Positions 26,435 through 36,214 of a stretch of DNA of 64,000 nt are shown here, in pieces. The position numbers and the translations under genes are program-made. Origin of the DNA: CAVWSM01 sp963757805 (GTDB taxonomy: Bacteria > Actinomycetota > Actinomycetes > Jiangellales > Jiangellaceae); assembly GCA_963757805.1 (NCBI GenBank), contig CAVWSM010000023.1:1-64000 (forward strand), given 5' to 3'. Positions within the stretch are counted from its first letter, which is position 1. Each line of letters begins with the position of its first letter. Under the pieces are notes generated by a model, which had not been told where the DNA came from, did no database searches, and saw only the letters and a program-made list of their open reading frames with translations.

Positions 26435-28834
26435 ATGCTGCGGCTCACGCTCAAAGCCCTCTGGGCGCACAAGCGGCGGCTGGTCGGCACGGCACTCGCA
26501 GTCGTGCTCGGGGTTGCCTTCCTGTCGGGCACGCTCGTGCTCGGAGACACGATGCGGCGCAGCTTTGAGACGCTGTTCGCCGACGCCAACGCCGGATCGG
26601 ACGCGGTCGTCCGGAGCGCTTCCGAGCTCGCCGACTCGCGCGACTCGGCTCCCGCCGTCATCGACGAGACGCTGGTGGACCAGATCGCCGTGCTGGACGG
26701 CGTCGACGCGGCGGCTCCGTACGTCGAGGGGTTTGGCGCCATCATCGGTGAGGACGGCTCACCAATCGGCGGCAATGGGCCGCCACAGGTGGCCGGCTCC
26801 TGGATCGAGGATCCGGAGCTCAACCCGTACCGGCTCGTGGAGGGGCGGGCGCCCGAGACCAGCCAAGAGGTCGTGCTCAACGCGGGTGCCGCAGAGGACG
26901 CTGGTCTCTCCGTCGGGGACCGCGCGGTCATCCAGGCACCGCAGCCGGTCGACGTCGAGATCGTCGGCATCGCCAAGTTCGGTGACCAGGACGGCCTGGG
27001 CGCGGCGACGTTCACGGCCTTCACGGTGGAAGGGGCGCAGGAGCACGTCACCAAGCAGCCCGACCGGGTGTCGACGGTGTACGTGCGCGGAGACGGCGTC
27101 TCTCAATCCGAGCTCGTCTTGCGCATCGCACGCCTGCTGCCGTCGGGGCTCGAGGCCGTCACGGGCGAACGGGCCAGCGACGAGGAGCTCGACGCCGTGG
27201 CCGGCCAGTTCCTCAATCTGTTCACCGCCATACTGACCGGCTTCGCCGCGATCGCGCTGTTGGTCGCGACGTTCAGCATCAACAACGCGTTCTCCATCGT
27301 GGGCGCGCAGCGTGCCAGGGAGTCTGCGATGCTGCGCACGCTCGGCGCCACCCGTCGGCAGGTGCTGGGGTCCGTGGTCGGCGAGGCAGCCACGCTCGGG
27401 CTGGTGGCGTCGGTCATCGGTGTGCTCGCCGGCATCGGACTGACGCAGCTGCTCAAGCTGATGTTCCGGGTCATGGGCTTCGCCATGCCTGCCGAGGGCA
27501 CCGTCCTACGGCCGTCGTCCTTGCTTGTCGCGCTCGGAGTCGGCGTGTTCGTGACGACCGTCGCAGCGGTGCTGCCCGCGGTGCGCTCGTCCCGGGTTCC
27601 CCCGCTTGCCGCCCTGCGCGATGTCGCGACCGACGGGGCAGGCGCGATGCGTCGGAGGCACCTGGTCGTGACTACCTTGATTCGCGTGCTCGGCTGGCCG
27701 CTGCGCTGGCGCGGCGTACCCGGGCGGCTGGCTCTGCGCAACGCGCTACGCAACCCGCGCCGGACGGCCGGCACGGCGACCGCGCTCTTGCTCGGCGTGG
27801 GCGTGACCACTCTGCTCGTCGTCGGTATCGCGTCACTACGGGATTCGGTCGAGGAGGCCGCGGCTGCTTCCGTGAACTCCGACCTGGTCGTCGCCTCGGG
27901 TGGCTTCGACTCGACGGTGATGAGCCCGGATGTCGCGGGCGCGATTGCCGAGTTGCCCGAGGTCGCTTCGGCAACTGGCCTAGGACGCGGCTCCGCCGTG
28001 GTCGACGAGTCTGCGTCGACGTTGACGGTCGTGGACCCGTCCGCCGCCGGGAACCTGCTCAACCTCGACGAGTCCGAAGGGTCGCTGGCTAAGCTCGCTG
28101 ACGGCGAGATTGCCGTCGAGGCCTCGCGCGCCAACGACGCGGGCTGGTCGGTCGGCGATGTGGTCAGCACCGAGTGGCCGGACGGCTCGTCGGGCTCGCT
28201 GCGGGTAGGCGCGGTGTACGAGCAGGACGAGATCGTGGGGTCGTACGTCGTGACCCGCGGCACGTGGCAGCCGTACGAGCTGCAGGCCGTGGACTACACC
28301 GTCCTCGTCGACGTGGCGGCTGGGCAGTCGCTGGCGGGCGTGCAGCCGGCGGTCAGCGAGGTGTCCGAGTCGATGGGTGCGCCGGAGGCGTTGACCCGCT
28401 CGGAGTTCGTCGAGGACCGTACGTCGTTCGTCGACACGATCCTGACGCTGACCTACGCGATGCTTGCCCTTGGCGTGCTGATCGCGGTCATGGGTGTGGC
28501 GAACGCGATGGCCCTTGCCGTGCACGAGCGGGTGCGGGAGATAGGACTCCTGCGTGCAGTCGGCGCCCTGCGCGGTCAGGTGCGCGGGATGGTCCGCTGG
28601 GAGTCGACGCTCGTCGCACTGCTGGGCACCACGGTCGGTGCGGCGCTCGGCGTCGTCGCCGGATGGCTGCTCGTCCGTTCCGCTGAGTCGTACGGATTCA
28701 CGGCCTACGCGGTGCCGCTCGGGACCGTCGCGGCGGTGGTGGTGATCGGCGCCCTGGCTGGGATCCTCGCGGCGGCCCGCCCGGCGCGGCGCGCCGCTGG
28801 GCTCGACGTGCTGCAGGCGGTGGAGAGCACGTGA
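26435..28834 (+). CDS. FtsX-family ABC transporter permease, large two-module form
   Basis: This 799-residue permease has a first membrane helix at residues 18-36 and a large extracytoplasmic MacB-like domain. FtsX helices lie at about residues 260-400 (containing the conserved ARESAMLRTLGATRRQVLGSVV). A second MacB-like domain is followed by a second FtsX block at about 665-790 (VREIGLLRAVGALRGQVRGMVRWES). The duplicated plan is common in actinobacteria for exporters of peptides or lipids. No frameshift is seen over 2.4 kb, unlike block B. The gene starts three bases after the ATPase stop, so one message serves both. The substrate is unknown; envelope-stress or antibiotic export is the usual inference. 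Confidence 0.9.
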   Translation: MLRLTLKALWAHKRRLVGTALAVVLGVAFLSGTLVLGDTMRRSFETLFADANAGSDAVVRSASELADSRDSAPAVIDETLVDQIAVLDGVDAAAPYVEGFGAIIGEDGSPIGGNGPPQVAGSWIEDPELNPYRLVEGRAPETSQEVVLNAGAAEDAGLSVGDRAVIQAPQPVDVEIVGIAKFGDQDGLGAATFTAFTVEGAQEHVTKQPDRVSTVYVRGDGVSQSELVLRIARLLPSGLEAVTGERASDEELDAVAGQFLNLFTAILTGFAAIALLVATFSINNAFSIVGAQRARESAMLRTLGATRRQVLGSVVGEAATLGLVASVIGVLAGIGLTQLLKLMFRVMGFAMPAEGTVLRPSSLLVALGVGVFVTTVAAVLPAVRSSRVPPLAALRDVATDGAGAMRRRHLVVTTLIRVLGWPLRWRGVPGRLALRNALRNPRRTAGTATALLLGVGVTTLLVVGIASLRDSVEEAAAASVNSDLVVASGGFDSTVMSPDVAGAIAELPEVASATGLGRGSAVVDESASTLTVVDPSAAGNLLNLDESEGSLAKLADGEIAVEASRANDAGWSVGDVVSTEWPDGSSGSLRVGAVYEQDEIVGSYVVTRGTWQPYELQAVDYTVLVDVAAGQSLAGVQPAVSEVSESMGAPEALTRSEFVEDRTSFVDTILTLTYAMLALGVLIAVMGVANAMALAVHERVREIGLLRAVGALRGQVRGMVRWESTLVALLGTTVGAALGVVAGWLLVRSAESYGFTAYAVPLGTVAAVVVIGALAGILAAARPARRAAGLDVLQAVEST

Positions 28835-28947
28835 CGACAGTGGGTGCCTGGGTCCGCGGACTCAGGCTCCCGCCACCTGGCGCTTTGCGCGGCGACCGAG
28901 AAAGATGCCGCTGCCGAGTCAGCTGCCATGGCCACACGTAGGCTGGG

Positions 28948-29385
28948 TCAGCTCGCGCTGGTGCGGACATACGTGACGAGCGAGTCGCGTTCGACCTCGA
29001 GCTCACCGATGCGCGACTTGACCACGTCACCGATGCTCACGATGCCGCGCAGCTCACCGTCGATCAACACGGGCACGTGCCGGATGCGCTTGTCCGTCAT
29101 GAGGGCGGAGATCTCGTCGATGTGCGTGCTTGGCCCCGCGACGTAGACCTCCGCGGTCATGATCGCCGATACCGGCTCCGACAAGATCACCGCGCCACGA
29201 TCGGCCAAGGCGCGCACGACGTCGCGCTCCGAGACAATCCCCTCCACGGTCCGGCCGTCGGACGACACGACGACGGCTCCGATCTTTCGCTCGGCCAGGA
29301 GGGCCAGCAGGTCGCGCACGCTCGCATCCGGTGCGACCGTGACCACGAGCTCGCCTTTGAAGTTGAGCACATCGGAGATCCGCAT
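28948..29385 (-). CDS. CBS-domain protein
   Basis: The 145-residue protein is made of two CBS motifs. The first spans about residues 8-66 (TVAPDASVRDLLALLAERKIGAVVV ... GIVSERDVV) and the second about 75-132 (TCxxSTHIDEISALM-like block, then HVPVLIDGELRGIVSIGDVV). CBS pairs bind adenosine nucleotides and regulate a partner or act alone as sensors. GGGGAGGA stands about ten bases before the ATG at 29385. It is a single-gene unit, convergent with the exporter operon and divergent from the sugar-ABC ATPase. Nothing in the sequence reveals its partner. Confidence 0.9.
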   Translation of the reverse strand: MRISDVLNFKGELVVTVAPDASVRDLLALLAERKIGAVVVSSDGRTVEGIVSERDVVRALADRGAVILSEPVSAIMTAEVYVAGPSTHIDEISALMTDKRIRHVPVLIDGELRGIVSIGDVVKSRIGELEVERDSLVTYVRTSAS

Positions 29386-29625
29386 CGTGTCCTCCCCTGG
29401 GGAATCGGGACGGGCGTGTGCTGAGACCTAGACCGTAGAGCCTCGGGGGGCCTTCCGCATAGTGATCATCCCGGAGTTCGGAGAAGCCTGTCCGAAATCG
29501 CCACACCTGGGCCGGGCTTCACCGAACGGTCACAGCCAGGTAACCTGCGGCCCAACCGCCGAACCCGGCGGCTTCCACTCGGATCGTCCGGCACGTACCT
29601 GCCGGTGGAAGGACCAGGTGCCGTA

Positions 29626-30741
29626 ATGGCCACCATCACGTACGACCAGGCAACCCGTATCTATCCGGGCACCGACTCGGCTGCGGTGAGCAAGCTCGAC
29701 CTGGATATCACCGATGGCGAGTTCCTCGTCCTCGTCGGCCCGTCCGGCAGCGGAAAGTCCACAGCGCTCCGCATGCTCGCCGGGCTCGAGGAGGTCGACG
29801 AGGGTCGCATCCTCATCGGCGAGCGCGACGTGACCCACGTCCCGCCGAAGGACCGCGACATTGCGATGGTCTTTCAGAACTACGCGCTCTACCCGCACAT
29901 GAGCGTCGCCGAGAACATGGGGTTTGCGCTCAAGATCGCGCGCAAGTCCAAGGACGAGATCCGCCAGCGGGTCGCGGAGGCGGCCAAGTTGCTCGACCTC
30001 GAGCCCTACCTCGACCGCAAGCCGAAGGCGCTCTCCGGTGGCCAGCGCCAGCGCGTGGCGATGGGCCGGGCGATCGTCCGCCAGCCACAGGTCTTCCTGA
30101 TGGACGAACCGCTGTCCAACCTCGACGCCAAGCTGCGTGTGTCGACGCGTACGCAGATCGCGTCGCTGCAGCGTCGCCTGGGCATCACAACCGTGTACGT
30201 GACCCACGACCAGGTCGAAGCCATGACGATGGGTGACCGCGTTGCCGTGCTCAAGGACGGCCTGCTCCAGCAGGTGGGCACCCCCCTGGCGCTGTATGAC
30301 ACGCCGGACAACGTCTTCGTCGCGGGCTTCATGGGCTCCCCGGCGATGAACATCGGCACATTCGACATCGAGGACGGCAAGGCGCAGCTCGGGCGGGCCC
30401 AGATCGAGGTCCCGCCCAGCACTATTGATGCCAACGGTGGCAACAAGCGCATCACGCTCGGGTTCCGTCCGGACGCTCTCGAGGTCACGGGTGAAGGCGA
30501 GCCGGGCGCAATCCCGGTCATCGTCAACCTGGTGGAGGAGCTCGGCGCCGACGCGTTCCTCTACGCTGAGCTCGCCGACCCGCTCCCCGGCGCGACCGGC
30601 ACGCTCGCGTCCGAGCAGATCGTCGCCCGTGTTGAGCCGCGCCACGCGCACGCGCTCAAGGGCGAGCAGGTCTGGCTGCGCATCGCGCCCGGCAAGGCGC
30701 ACTTCTTCAACGTCGAGACCGGCGTGCGCCTGTCTTCCTGA
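29626..30741 (+). CDS. Sugar ABC transporter ATPase, MsiK/UgpC type
   Basis: ATG 29626 starts MATITYDQATRIYPG, matching MsiK proteins, and GGAAGGA precedes it; an upstream in-frame GTG at 29605 is less likely. The 371-residue protein has Walker A GPSGSGKST at 38-46, signature ALSGGQRQRVAMGRAI, Walker B VFLMDEPLSNLDAKLR, and a C-terminal regulatory TOBE domain (ITLGFRPDALEV). In Streptomyces, MsiK is a shared ATPase energising several sugar importers encoded elsewhere. That fits its solitary position, with no permease or binding-protein gene next to it, only a permease remnant 2.4 kb away (33,091). A 23-bp hairpin follows its stop. Confidence 0.92.
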   Translation: MATITYDQATRIYPGTDSAAVSKLDLDITDGEFLVLVGPSGSGKSTALRMLAGLEEVDEGRILIGERDVTHVPPKDRDIAMVFQNYALYPHMSVAENMGFALKIARKSKDEIRQRVAEAAKLLDLEPYLDRKPKALSGGQRQRVAMGRAIVRQPQVFLMDEPLSNLDAKLRVSTRTQIASLQRRLGITTVYVTHDQVEAMTMGDRVAVLKDGLLQQVGTPLALYDTPDNVFVAGFMGSPAMNIGTFDIEDGKAQLGRAQIEVPPSTIDANGGNKRITLGFRPDALEVTGEGEPGAIPVIVNLVEELGADAFLYAELADPLPGATGTLASEQIVARVEPRHAHALKGEQVWLRIAPGKAHFFNVETGVRLSS

Positions 30742-30751
30742 GCCTGCCCTT

Positions 30752-30808
30752 AACTGATCAGGGGCCCCTTGTCCGAACTTTTGTTGGACAAGGGGCCCCT
30801 GATCAGTT
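30752..30808. terminator. Perfect 23-bp hairpin terminator
   Basis: The arm at 30752-30774 (beginning AACTGATCAGGGGCC) pairs without mismatch with 30786-30808 around an 11-base loop, GAACTTTTGTT. It lies 11 bases past the msiK-like stop and 30 bases before the next start, so it should end the ATPase message. The stem is unusually long, and a T-run occurs only inside the loop. Confidence 0.85.
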
Positions 30809-30838
30809 GTACGCGCACGCCGCGGCAGGATGGCTCCC

Positions 30839-32077
30839 ATGCAGCTGCGCGTGCTCGCCTCGCCCGCCGAGCAGCGGTCGTTGCTCCAGCTCCCGTGGGA
30901 CATGCCGCTGGAGGACTGGCCCGATTCATATCTGATCGAGCTGCCGCAGGGCATCTCACGGCACGTCGTCCGGTTCTCGCGTCTCGGCGGTGAGGTGTAC
31001 GCCCTCAAGGAGGTCGTCGAGGCCTACGCCATCCGGGAGTACCGGCTGCTGCGCGATCTGCAGCGCGCGGGCGCGCCCGCCGTCCACGCAGTCGGCATCG
31101 TGACCGGCCGCGAGGCGCCCGGCGGCGAGCCGCTCGACCCGGTCCTCGTGACCCGGCACCTGACGTACTCGCAGCCGTATCGGTCACTCTTCTCGCACAC
31201 CATGCGCCAGGACACCCTCCACCGGCTCATCGACGCACAGAGCGTGCTCATCGTCCGGTTGCACCTGCTGGGGTTCTTCTGGGGTGACTGCTCCCTGTCC
31301 AACACCCTGTTCCGCCGTGACGCGGGAGCGTTCGCCGCCTACCTCGTCGACGCCGAGACCGGCGAGATCCAGCCGGGGCTGTCGGACGGGAAGCGCGGGC
31401 ACGACCTCGAGATCGCGCGGGTCAACATCGCCGGCGAGCTCCTCGACCTGCAGGCGGGCGGGATGCTCGACCCCGACATCGACCCGATCGACGTCTCCGA
31501 CCTCGTCGTGGAGCGATACGAGCGGCTGTGGCAGGAGCTCACCGGCTGGGAAGCCTTTGACGTCAATGACCTGTGGCGGATCTCCCGGCGCGTCGAGCGG
31601 CTCAACGAGCTTGGCTTCGACGTCGACGAGCTCGACATCGTCACCGACCTCGGCGGCCGCACCGTGCGGGTCCAGCCCAAAGTGGTCGACGCAGGGCACC
31701 ATTCTCGCCGGCTGCTCCGTCTCACCGGGCTCGACGTCGAGGAGAACCAGGCTCGCCGGCTGCTCAACGACCTCGACCGCTACCGCGCCGCCACCGACCA
31801 ACAGGCCGAGGACGAGTCGGTGGTCGCGCACGAGTGGCTAACCAAGGTGTACGAGCAAGTCGTTCGAGCTGTGCCTCGCGATCTGCGGCGCTCTGCGACG
31901 CTCACCGCGCCCGAGGTTTTCCACGAGTTCTTGGAGCACCGGTGGTACATGTCGGAGGCCGCCGGCCGGGAGGTCCCGATGGAGGAAGCGATCGACTCCT
32001 ACGTCTCCATGCTCCGCGACAAGGCACCCGTGCCAGTGTCGGAGGCTCGCAGCGGGTCACGCCTCAGCGACGCCTGA
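30839..32077 (+). CDS. DUF4032 domain protein, kinase-like fold
   Basis: The protein has about 412 residues from ATG 30839, preferred over ATG 30830 because AGGA lies about nine bases before it. FWGDCSLSNTLFRRDAG and AAYLVDAETGEI resemble the catalytic and metal-binding loops of the kinase/phosphotransferase fold (HxxxxWGDxxxxNxL, DxE), as in lipopolysaccharide-kinase-like proteins. The C-terminal half matches the DUF4032 arrangement, including RRVERLNELGFDVDELDIVTD. The target is unknown. MsiK-like ATPase followed by DUF4032 is an arrangement I recall from Nocardioides-type genomes. Its end overlaps the convergent HTH gene by 21 bases. Confidence 0.85.
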   Translation: MQLRVLASPAEQRSLLQLPWDMPLEDWPDSYLIELPQGISRHVVRFSRLGGEVYALKEVVEAYAIREYRLLRDLQRAGAPAVHAVGIVTGREAPGGEPLDPVLVTRHLTYSQPYRSLFSHTMRQDTLHRLIDAQSVLIVRLHLLGFFWGDCSLSNTLFRRDAGAFAAYLVDAETGEIQPGLSDGKRGHDLEIARVNIAGELLDLQAGGMLDPDIDPIDVSDLVVERYERLWQELTGWEAFDVNDLWRISRRVERLNELGFDVDELDIVTDLGGRTVRVQPKVVDAGHHSRRLLRLTGLDVEENQARRLLNDLDRYRAATDQQAEDESVVAHEWLTKVYEQVVRAVPRDLRRSATLTAPEVFHEFLEHRWYMSEAAGREVPMEEAIDSYVSMLRDKAPVPVSEARSGSRLSDA

Positions 32078-32797
32078 GCTCAATCGCTGCAGATATCGCT
32101 TGGCCAGCGGGTCGGAGAGCGTCGCAAGCTCGTGCACCGGGGCCACCCAGAATTGGTGCCCGTCAACCGTCACCTTGACGCGTCGTGCCACCTCGTCCGG
32201 CGGCGCCAGCCGGAGCCGGGCCGTGCAGAACCCAGCTGATACGAGGAGCCATCCGTCCTGGCTGAACAGCTCGAGGTGATCGCGCAGCCGTCCGGGTTCT
32301 TCGGGAAGCCCCGCACGGGTCCCCGTGATCGGATTGAAAACCCAGAAGCGCCACTCCCGCATGCAGCGGCTCAAGACATGCATCGTCTCCTCCGTGTCGG
32401 CCACGGACACTTCGGCCGCCTCGACCACGATGGGGGCGCCAAGCAAAAGAGCTGCCGTGTTACCCACGAGCCGGTAGTCGACTTCCTGAAGCCAAGACGC
32501 CTTTGGCAGACCGAGTTCGCTGACCACCTCGGCCAACGATTTCCCAACCTGCCGCCGCACAGCGTCTTCGACGGCCTCATCAAGCGGTTCAAGCTCCAGG
32601 CGAATCCGAAAGCCGGCTGCAGACATCAGTCGGTCCAGCATCTCGAACGACGGGACTCGCGAGCCACGCTCATACCTGTTGATCGTTGGCCGGCCCACAC
32701 CGACACGTCGCGCCAGCTCCGTCTGCGACAGGCGCGCTCTGTGGCGTGCCCTAGCGACGAGCTTTCCCACGCCAACCCGATCCTTGCCGACAGCCAT
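32057..32797 (-). CDS. XRE-family HTH protein with nucleotidyltransferase-like C-terminal domain
   Basis: The product has 246 residues. Residues 10-66 form a Cro/CI helix-turn-helix (ARHRARLSQTELARRVGVGR, then PTINRYERGSRVPSFEMLDRLM). The rest resembles the minimal nucleotidyltransferase or AbiEii-like layout: YRLVGNTAALLLGAPIVVEAAEVSVAD stands where active members have a GGxA, G and DxD pattern. Here the paired aspartates are replaced (AAEVSV), so it may be non-catalytic. A DNA-binding antitoxin-like or regulatory role is possible; no separate toxin gene is adjacent. It overlaps the end of the DUF4032 gene on the other strand. The C-terminal assignment is by eye and uncertain. Confidence 0.75.
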   Translation of the reverse strand: MAVGKDRVGVGKLVARARHRARLSQTELARRVGVGRPTINRYERGSRVPSFEMLDRLMSAAGFRIRLELEPLDEAVEDAVRRQVGKSLAEVVSELGLPKASWLQEVDYRLVGNTAALLLGAPIVVEAAEVSVADTEETMHVLSRCMREWRFWVFNPITGTRAGLPEEPGRLRDHLELFSQDGWLLVSAGFCTARLRLAPPDEVARRVKVTVDGHQFWVAPVHELATLSDPLAKRYLQRLSSGVAEA

Positions 32798-33090
32798 GCC
32801 CCGATGTTGGGCCCGACGGCAACGCACAGACAGCCCTGTCGCCGGATCTGTGGACAGCGCCCGACGTCCCAGCTCGGTTGTGGATGCGCGCACGAGGGTG
32901 GAGCTGAAGCGGCTGGCGGCTGGGAGGGGAGGTCGTTTCAAGGCCCGTTCCACTGCGGTCAACATCGTGCCCTGAGTGGAACGGGCTCGGAAGCGACCCA
33001 CCCCCGGCCCAGCCCGGATCGGGTGGGCGGGGCAGGGTCGACAGGGGGAACGTTGGCCGTTGGCGCCGTCAGGCGGTTCGTCACCGAACG
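32798..33090. other. Intergenic stretch with a long inverted repeat
   Basis: No credible gene is seen here. GCCCGTTCCACT at 32943-32954 pairs with AGTGGAACGGGC at 32975-32986 across a 20-base loop, which could be a terminator or a protein site. The stretch precedes the sugar-permease remnant, and the promoter of the HTH gene (start 32797) should lie at its left edge. Confidence 0.5.
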
Positions 33091-33228
33091 CGAGTACGCA
33101 GCTGCACCGCGCTGGTGCCGTTCTGCGCGTGGATGATGAAGGGCTACTTCGACACGATCCCGATGGAGATCGATGAGGCGGCGGCACTCGACGGCCTCGG
33201 GCCGTTCAAGATGTTCTGGCGGGGCTGA
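33091..33228 (+). pseudogene. Remnant of sugar ABC transporter permease (MalG type)
   Basis: Read in one frame this stretch gives LVPFCAWMMKGYFDTIP and then MEIDEAAALDGLGPFKMFW, followed by RG and TGA at 33226. This is the end of a membrane helix and the EAA loop (EAAxxDGxGxxxxFW) by which MalG/UgpE-type permeases dock on an MsiK-like ATPase. The normal gene continues about 80 residues further and begins about 150 residues earlier, and neither part is present. It is therefore a relic of a sugar-import operon, sitting 31 bases before the large LuxR-type regulator. The MsiK-like ATPase (29,626) and the alpha-glucosidase (38,061) in the same neighbourhood fit a former oligosaccharide-use locus. 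Confidence 0.75.
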
Positions 33229-33258
33229 CCCGTCAGTCCGGCGTGCCACGATTGACCC

Positions 33259-36214
33259 GTGGCACGCACGGGGCTCGAGACGCCGTTGATCGGCCGTTCG
33301 CAAGAACTGGCTGCGCTGGACGCCGCCCTCAGCCGTGCGGCAGCCGGGCAGCCGGCCGCGGTGATGCTGGCCGGAGACGCTGGCGTGGGCAAGACACGCT
33401 TGCTGACCGAGCTGATCGCCAAGGCACGCGATCTGGGTGCCACCGTGCTGATAGGCCACTGTCTCGACATCGGCGGGGTCGGCTTGCCCTATCTGCCGTT
33501 CACCGAAGCGCTGCGCCCGCTGCTTGAGGCCGCCAAAGATGAGGCCGGCGGCAACCTGCGACTGGGCTACAGCCCGGCTGGCGACGTCGGGCAGCTGCAG
33601 CTGTTCGACGGTGTCATCGGGCTGCTGGGGCGGGCCGCGCCGCTTGACAAGGGACCGCTGCTCCTGGTGCTCGAGGATCTGCACTGGGCCGACCAGTCGA
33701 CTCGGGACCTGCTCGCCTTTCTCGTCGGGCGATTGAGCGACGAGCGGCTGCTCATTATCGGCAGCTACCGCTCCGACGATCTGCACCGGCGACACCCCCT
33801 GCGTCAGTTGCTCGCCCAGCTGTCCCGACTGTCGGTGGTCCAGCGGGTCGACCTGGCACCGTTCGACCACGACGAGATGTCGCGATACCTCATGGTGCTG
33901 CATGGCGCGGCGGTCGACGACGAGACAGTCCGCCGGATTCTCGACCGGTCGGAGGGCAACGCCTACTACGCACAGGAGCTGCTGCTCTCGCTGAGCACCG
34001 GCGAGGAGCCGAGCGGTGAGCTCGGCCCGCTTCCGACCCCGCTCGCCGACGTCCTGCTGACGCGCGTCGAGCAGTTGTCCGGGCCAGCCCAACAGGTCGT
34101 ACGAGCTGCGTCCGCGGCGGGCCGGCAGATCGGGCATGGTCTGCTGGCACCGGCGAGCGGCCTCGACAGCGACGACCTCGACTCCGCGCTCCGCGAGGCG
34201 GCAGCCCACCAGGTGCTCGAGCCGGCCGACCGTGACAGCTATGCCTTCCGGCACGCCCTGCTCGCCGAGGCGGTCTACGGCGACCTGCTGCCAGGTGAGC
34301 GAGCGCGGCTGCACAACACGTACGCAAGACTCATCCGCGAAACGCTCGACAGCCCGACGCCGCTCGGGTCCGCCGCTGAGCTCGCTCATCACAGCCTGGA
34401 AGGCCACGATCTGCCGGGTGCACTTCAGGCATCGATGCGTGCCGCCGACGAGGCGGAGAGGCTGCTATGCCCCGGCCGAGGCGTGGCAGCATCTCGAGCA
34501 GGCGCTACGCCTATGGGGCTCGGTCCCCGATGCCGAGACGCTCACCGGCACCGACGTCGTCTCCGTCGGCTTGGCAGCGGCCGCCGCGGCAAGTCGAGCC
34601 GGGCAGAATGCACGGGCGGTCGCACTCAGCGAGGAGGCGGCGGCGCAGCTCGAGCCCGATGTCGACCCGCTGCACGCCTCGGCGGTGCATCACAAGCGAG
34701 CGCTGCACCTGCTGGGCAACAACGAGATCGAGGCTGGATTCACTGCGGCTATGGAGGCGCGAAGGCTGGCCGACCTGGCATCAACCGAGCCGACGCCGCA
34801 ATCCGCGTGGGCGGCGACGACCACAGCCCGCGCTCTATACAACCTCGACCGGTATTCCGACGCGCGGCGGTACGCAGAGCTCGCCCGAGCGGAGGCCGAG
34901 GCCGTGGGCAGTGCTGGTGCCCAAGCCGACGTCCTGGTCACGCTTGCCGGCCTCGATGACCGCAACGGCCGCACCGGGACCAGCCCCAACCTGCTCGAGC
35001 GAGCTCGTGACCTTGCCCAGGACGCCGGCGACCTGCCGACAGAGCTACGCGTCTCCTACAACCTCGCCGTCGATGCCTACGACTCCGGCGACCTCGTCGA
35101 CGCCCTACGCATCGTCGACGCTGCGGTCGAGCGCAGCCTCGCGATGGGCCTGGCGTGGAGTCCCTTCGGGCTGGAGCTGCGGTCGCTCCAGGTAACCGCG
35201 CGCTACGTCACCGGCGACTGGGACGGCAGCGAGGCAGCCGGCCGCGTTGCGGGTCCGCTCCCGTCCGACGTCGCGATAGCGCGCCTTGCCGGTGTGACTC
35301 TCTACGTCAAGGTTGGGCGCGGTGATCCGGGCGCTGTCGACACGGTGAACAGGCTGGAGAGTGCCTGGTCATACGACCCGCTGATCGCCATGACGACTGG
35401 TGGCAGCTGGTCGGAGCTGCTGCGCTGGCAGGGGGACCCGGAGGCCGCCGTGGCTGCGGCCGAGAAGACGATGGAGTTCGTCGAGAAGCAATGGCCCGGG
35501 TTCCTCGGCGCCATCTGGCTTGCCGCTCTGGGGGTGGCGGCTGCGGGCGACCTCGCAGAGCATGCCCGTCTTGTGCATGACGCCACTGCACTTGCGACAG
35601 CCACGAAAGAGGCTGCGCGGCTGGCCGACCACGCGCAACGAAGCGCCCTCGCCGGGCGTCCTCGGGGCGGCGTCATGGGTCCGGAGGGCACGGCGTGGCT
35701 GCTGCGGCTCGACGCCGAGCGGAGTCGGGTCGATGGGCGTCCGGATGCGGCACTCTGGCGCAAGAGCGTGGAGGCGTTCGGCTACGGGCATGTCTACGAG
35801 CAGGCGCGCTCACGGTGGCGGCTTGCCGAGGCTTTGCTGAGCGCCGGCGATCGGGTCGGTGCCTCAGCCGAGGCGCGCGCGGCACATGAGGTGGCGGTAT
35901 CGCTCGGTGCCCGCCCGCTGCGTGAAGCAATCGAGTCGTTGGTGCGGCGCGGTCGGCTCGACGCCGGGTTGAGCTCAGTCGCACCGCCCGCCGACGATGC
36001 GGGGCTGACGACGCGCGAGCTCGAAGTGCTGCGGCTGCTCGCCGACGGGATGACCAATCGGCAGATCGGTGAGCGATTGTTCATCTCGCAGAAGACCGCC
36101 AGCGTCCACGTCTCCAACATCCTTGCCAAGCTCGGCGTCTCCGGACGCACGGAGGCCGTCGTCGTCGCTCACCGTCGAGGTCTCGTCGGCGACGGTGTGC
36201 CTCATCCGAAATGA
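33259..36214 (+). CDS. Large LuxR-family regulator with AAA-type ATPase domain (LAL/MalT-like), one frameshift
   Basis: GTG 33259 opens the frame. The N-terminal ATPase has Walker A GDAGVGKTR (from residue 39) after PLIGRSQELAALD and Walker B LLLVLEDLHWADQST near residue 137. A long alpha-helical, TPR-like middle follows (for example ALYNLDRYSDARRYAELARAEAEAVG). The C-terminal LuxR helix-turn-helix reads LTTRELEVLRLLADGMTNRQIGERLFISQKTASVHVSNIL. A base is missing near 34465, where the reading passes from one frame to the next. The corrected length is about 985 residues, right for this class. Such proteins switch genes on when ATP and an inducer bind; MalT is the maltose example. The nearby alpha-glucosidase and permease relic make a sugar inducer plausible, without proof. 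Confidence 0.9.
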
